NCBI GenBank assembly: GCA_963921795.1
Contig: OY997651.1
Location: 58,252,512 to 58,316,511, forward strand
Direction of reading: 5' to 3'
From: Nannobrachium achirus
Taxonomy: Eukaryota; Chordata; Actinopteri; Myctophiformes; Myctophidae
Length of the DNA stretch: 64,000 nucleotides
Positions 61,146 to 64,000 of this stretch are shown one piece after another. The notes below the pieces were generated by a model. That model made no database searches. It was not told the origin of the DNA and saw only the letters and a program-made list of their open reading frames with translations. Both the position numbers and the translations under genes were made by a program. The first letter of the stretch is position 1, and every line of letters starts with the position of its first letter.

Positions 61146-61689
61146 TGTGTACGCGACACTCGCGTGTACGCGCGTGGCCGCACATGTGTGTGTGTGTATA
61201 CTAGTACTTGTGCAAGTTGTACTTATTTACCTACTGGACTGGTGGTTCTGCTTGTTTAGTAATGTTGGGCTTGTTGTGGGCTCAGTTGGATGAACTGGAC
61301 ATAGCTACTGCCTGGTGTTGTCTTACTGTAGCCTACTGTACTGTGTGATCAGTTGGTTTAACTAGACATTGGGTGTTGTCTTGTTGTCTTGTACTGCACT
61401 TTATTGCTTAAATTGTGTTTTTCATCAAATAGATGAGAGGAAATGCTGTGTTAAGTGATTATGATTTGATGGAAATCAAATATTTGTCTGCTGACAAAAA
61501 AGTCTGAAGTGCACGCCTACTTGGGGGAATGCTGAATTCATTGTGTTATTTTAAAATGTGATATCCCTCTAAATATGGCTATTTAAGTGCCGGCGCCCTT
61601 TGGCAAAAGGTGCCCCTCTCAGACTTGAGCACCTGCCCCTCCAATTCTCTCTGCACGTGCCTGGTTCTAGCTGATATTTTAACATGTTG

Positions 61690-61990
61690 GCTTACTCTAA
61701 GCTGTAATCAAAGGTACAGCCGACCTCAAGAATGAACACCCTATGGTTTTCATTAACAACAATGACATCAGGGGTGTTAGCTGAAATGTTAGAGAACACA
61801 GGATCATCGTTACACAGGCTAAACATGCTCGGCTTCACAGTAGAATGTGTATATAGCATGATGGAGGACCTGAAGATGGAAGAGATATCTTTTGATATCA
61901 AATCCACTATTCTGTCATGCCTACTTATGTAGTGCCCTTTTATACATGGCACCCATTTAAGATGTGGGACATGGTTTCAGCTATTTGTTC
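61690..61990 (-). pseudogene. LINE fragment, restriction-like endonuclease region
   Basis: On the minus strand the frame has SHILNGC, then GHYISRHDRIVDLISKDI and TPDVIVVNENHRVFILEVGC. The H-x-x-H/C knuckle followed by (R)HD and PD...E-V-x-C spacing is that of the C-terminal restriction-like endonuclease of R2/R4/NeSL-type LINEs. Only this end remains and a stop separates the knuckle from the rest. Confidence 0.55.
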
Positions 61991-62089
61991 GTGACCATGA
62001 TGTATACAGAATGATTGCCTGGAAACCAGATGTAACGCCCGCTTTCAATTCTAAGTTCCCTCTGACTTTAGATCTCTAAAGTAATGGAA

Positions 62090-62690
62090 AACTAAATCTC
62101 CTACCTGGGTTGCATCTTAGAGGCAAACCTTTCAAGTGAAAAAATTACAACCAAGGTACTCAAAAAAGACAACCAAAGAATTTGTTTCTTGTAGTGGGTC
62201 GCCCCGCAATAGCAAAACACGTAAGGCTCTAGGAGGTGCACTTATTCTGCCCCTCATGGACTATGGAATGTTCATATGGTATTGCGATGCCTTAAAGTCA
62301 AAGCTCCAAACAGCCCAAAAATTAGGGTTCTGCCTGGCGTTCCTTCTCGGACCCACCTTACCACTTATCACTTCATAAGCGTGGGGTGGCTCAAATTAGC
62401 TGACAGAGTACAGCATCCTGCAATGGGCCTGGTGTACAAGATACACTACACCACCAAGATAGTATACCCATTTACCTGACAAAATACTTCCTTAACGTCA
62501 AGGATGTGCACAATTACAACACCGGAGGCAAATCCACAAATCACATTCAACCATGATTTGACTCTAAAAAAGGCTCAAATTTGTTCTCCTGCTATACCAG
62601 TAACATATGGAACGGCCCACCACAAGCCCTAAAGGAGTGTGAAACCCTAATCAGTATGAAAAGTCAGCAACAGACGGCTGCTACTCGAAA
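62090..62690 (+). pseudogene. Decayed LINE ORF2 C-terminal region
   Basis: YLGCILEANLSSEKITTKVL, then in other frames ALILPLMDYGMFIWY, SVGWLKLADRVQ and SNIWNGPPQAL, follow the order usual after the LINE reverse transcriptase. Several stops and frameshifts; clade not assigned. Confidence 0.45.
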
Positions 62691-62879
62691 CTTGCAATAG
62701 TCTAAGCCCAGACTTCCCTCCCCCTTTCCACTGTAAACATCTCCCTTTTCTTTTTGAATGCCTTTTCCCCTTTTGTTATTGATGATATCCTATGCAAAGT
62801 ACTGCGTTCTATCCGTCTGTCTTTCAATGTTTTATGAGATACATGAAGTGGTTCCTGTGTAAACTAGTAAGACGCCTAA

Positions 62880-63440
62880 GGGCGACAAGCGACCTCATCC
62901 TAAAGGGCGAGGTTGCGCCATGTCTTGGCCATCTGGCCAGTGATGTATATCGGACCAGTTACCCATATATGGAGACCCCTGGTAACCATATAAGGAGATC
63001 CATGTTCTGTATATGGATATATGCTTTGAGACCCCAAACATGCTTACTCGTTAATTGTTATGTGAAAGTCCTATGACATAATGTCATTTGACATCATACA
63101 TACAATCCCTTTTATGCTCATATATGGAGATCCCTGTCTGTAGAACCAGCCACACAGATATGGGCTGTCTTCCTTCATATATGGGAATTCCCATATGAAG
63201 TCCTGTTAGATATGGGCTTACTATTGATAACATCAGGGATCTCCATATATGGGCATAAAACGGATTATGTTAGTGTGGTTCCCCTGACATCACAGTGATG
63301 TCAGAGCGTCATGTCAGAGCAGCAAACCCATAGACCGTAAAAAAGCGTACATGGACAGACGTCCTTCCGGACGGACAGAGACATGATGTGCCGTTTCTCA
63401 TCCTAAACTGCGACCTTCGGTCGCAATATTTTATTAGACA
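62880..63440 (+). mobile_element. Interspersed repeat with TATATGGAGATCCCTG blocks
   Basis: Repeated 'ATATATGGAGA' and 'CATATATGGGCATA' words end in an ACTGCGACC/TTC/GGTCGCAAT stem near 63410-63427. Relatives lie at 29148-30170 and 55858-56220. Confidence 0.6.
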
Positions 63441-63953
63441 AAAATGTAGTACAGTAGGCTACAGTTAAACACCACTTATTTGAGCATCCCAAATAAGTCC
63501 TTTTACGGTATTGTTGAGTTGGAAGTCCTTGGTATTTAATTCATGGACTTAACAAATAGCAAGCAAAAAAAGATTCAAAAATCATCGCAGATATAAAAAC
63601 ACTATATGTACAGGATAGGGGAAACAAGGGGGTGGTTCTAATGTAAGGGGGGGGGGGTGCTCACTTCTGGCCTGTCTATGGGAGAAGTGATAACTACCTC
63701 CTACTCTGGCCTCCTGAAAGGTGAGTTTTCGGGGCAGTTTTGAAGGATTCCATCGAGCTAAATGTTTTAAGGGAAGTAGTCAAGGAATTCTACACCTGGG
63801 TGACAGTGTTGGAAAGGGAGAATTTACCCATATTTGTCTTATGGGTTTGTGTTATCAGATCGTTGTGTGCACTCCCTCTGGTGTTGCGGCTGTGGGTGTC
63901 GCTAAGTTGACCTTGTACCAGTGATTTGTACTGTCATGAAACTTCTAATAAAT

Positions 63954-63990
<37 letters not shown>
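63440..63990 (+). mobile_element. Probable LINE 3' end with (TCAA)n tail
   Basis: CTGTCATGAAACTTCTAATA AATTATTCAA leads to eight TCAA units at 63957-63990. The same end is inverted at 11.7 kb. No coding part is readable. Confidence 0.45.
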
Positions 63991-63991
<1 letters not shown>

Positions 63992-64000
63992 GGACTTACC

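Larger units (their letters stand above)
58511..61664. mobile_element. Outer element of a triple nest
   Basis: CCAGGCACATGCAGA at the left is inverse to TCTGCACGTGCCTGG at the right (one difference). GAGCACCTGCCC occurs near both edges. Flanks TTCTCTAG and TTCTAGCT are only partly alike. Probably hAT; carries the hAT at 59161-61145. Confidence 0.65.

Overview
The window looks like intron-rich, repeat-laden chromosomal DNA from a teleost fish; the species cannot be told from the sequence. The signs are a FISNA-NACHT receptor exon of the fish-expanded NLR family with a 174-nt LRR exon, very long (CA)n and (CTGT)n microsatellites, many hAT and TTAA-targeting DNA transposons, L2-type and endonuclease-type LINE pieces, a tRNA-derived SINE and a DIRS-order retroelement fossil. 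There is no bacterial-style coding, CRISPR array or rRNA.

The only host gene I can support is one NLR gene on the minus strand. Its large FISNA-NACHT exon lies at 20722-22552 and an LRR exon at 17913-18086. Upstream, at 28.9, 36.4, 41.7, 46.7, 54.4 and 55.7 kb, are six small exon candidates. Each has AG/GT borders and no stop, and their phases fit in order: 2,2,2,2,2 then 1 into the NACHT exon and 2 into the LRR exon. Together they would encode about 884 residues from an ATG at 55751. Four of the small exons carry the Ser/Pro/Asp-rich 'SPxxSxxSMKSD'-like peptide repeats usual at the N terminus of fish NLRs. A short terminal exon with a stop is possible at 17551-17569.

The introns are a museum of transposons. 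0-17 kb: microsatellites, remnants of a ZMYM/TTF-type hAT transposase at both ends, a putative 8-kb inverted-repeat element (3418-11477) flanked by (CA)n on both sides, and a 116-120-bp tandem array. 18.3-19.8 kb: hAT inside hAT. 23.1-28.9 kb: a 5.8-kb hAT with perfect 8-bp target duplication, holding a 4.8-kb palindrome that itself carries two TTAA insertions. 31.5-35.9 kb: a fold-back and a 1.03-kb tandem duplication in which only one copy contains a hAT. 37-40.8 kb: a broken DIRS-order element. 42.4-44.8 kb: a TTAA element with two insertions, whose uninterrupted relative is at 60.2-60.8 kb. 48.06-49.81 kb: a hAT carrying a huge (CA)n tract and an L2 LINE end. 52.4-54.4 kb: a 43-bp minisatellite built from the splice donor of exon 2, split by a hAT. 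57-61.7 kb: several hATs, nested up to three deep. 61.7-64 kb: LINE debris.

The most notable signals are the phase-consistent, dispersed NLR N-terminal exon set, the tandemly multiplied splice donor, the palindrome-in-hAT placed 14 nt from a splice donor, and a hairpin motif (GATCTACAAGCT / AGCTTGTAGATC) recurring in many different repeats. All assignments rest on reading the sequence by eye; no database or alignment was run.
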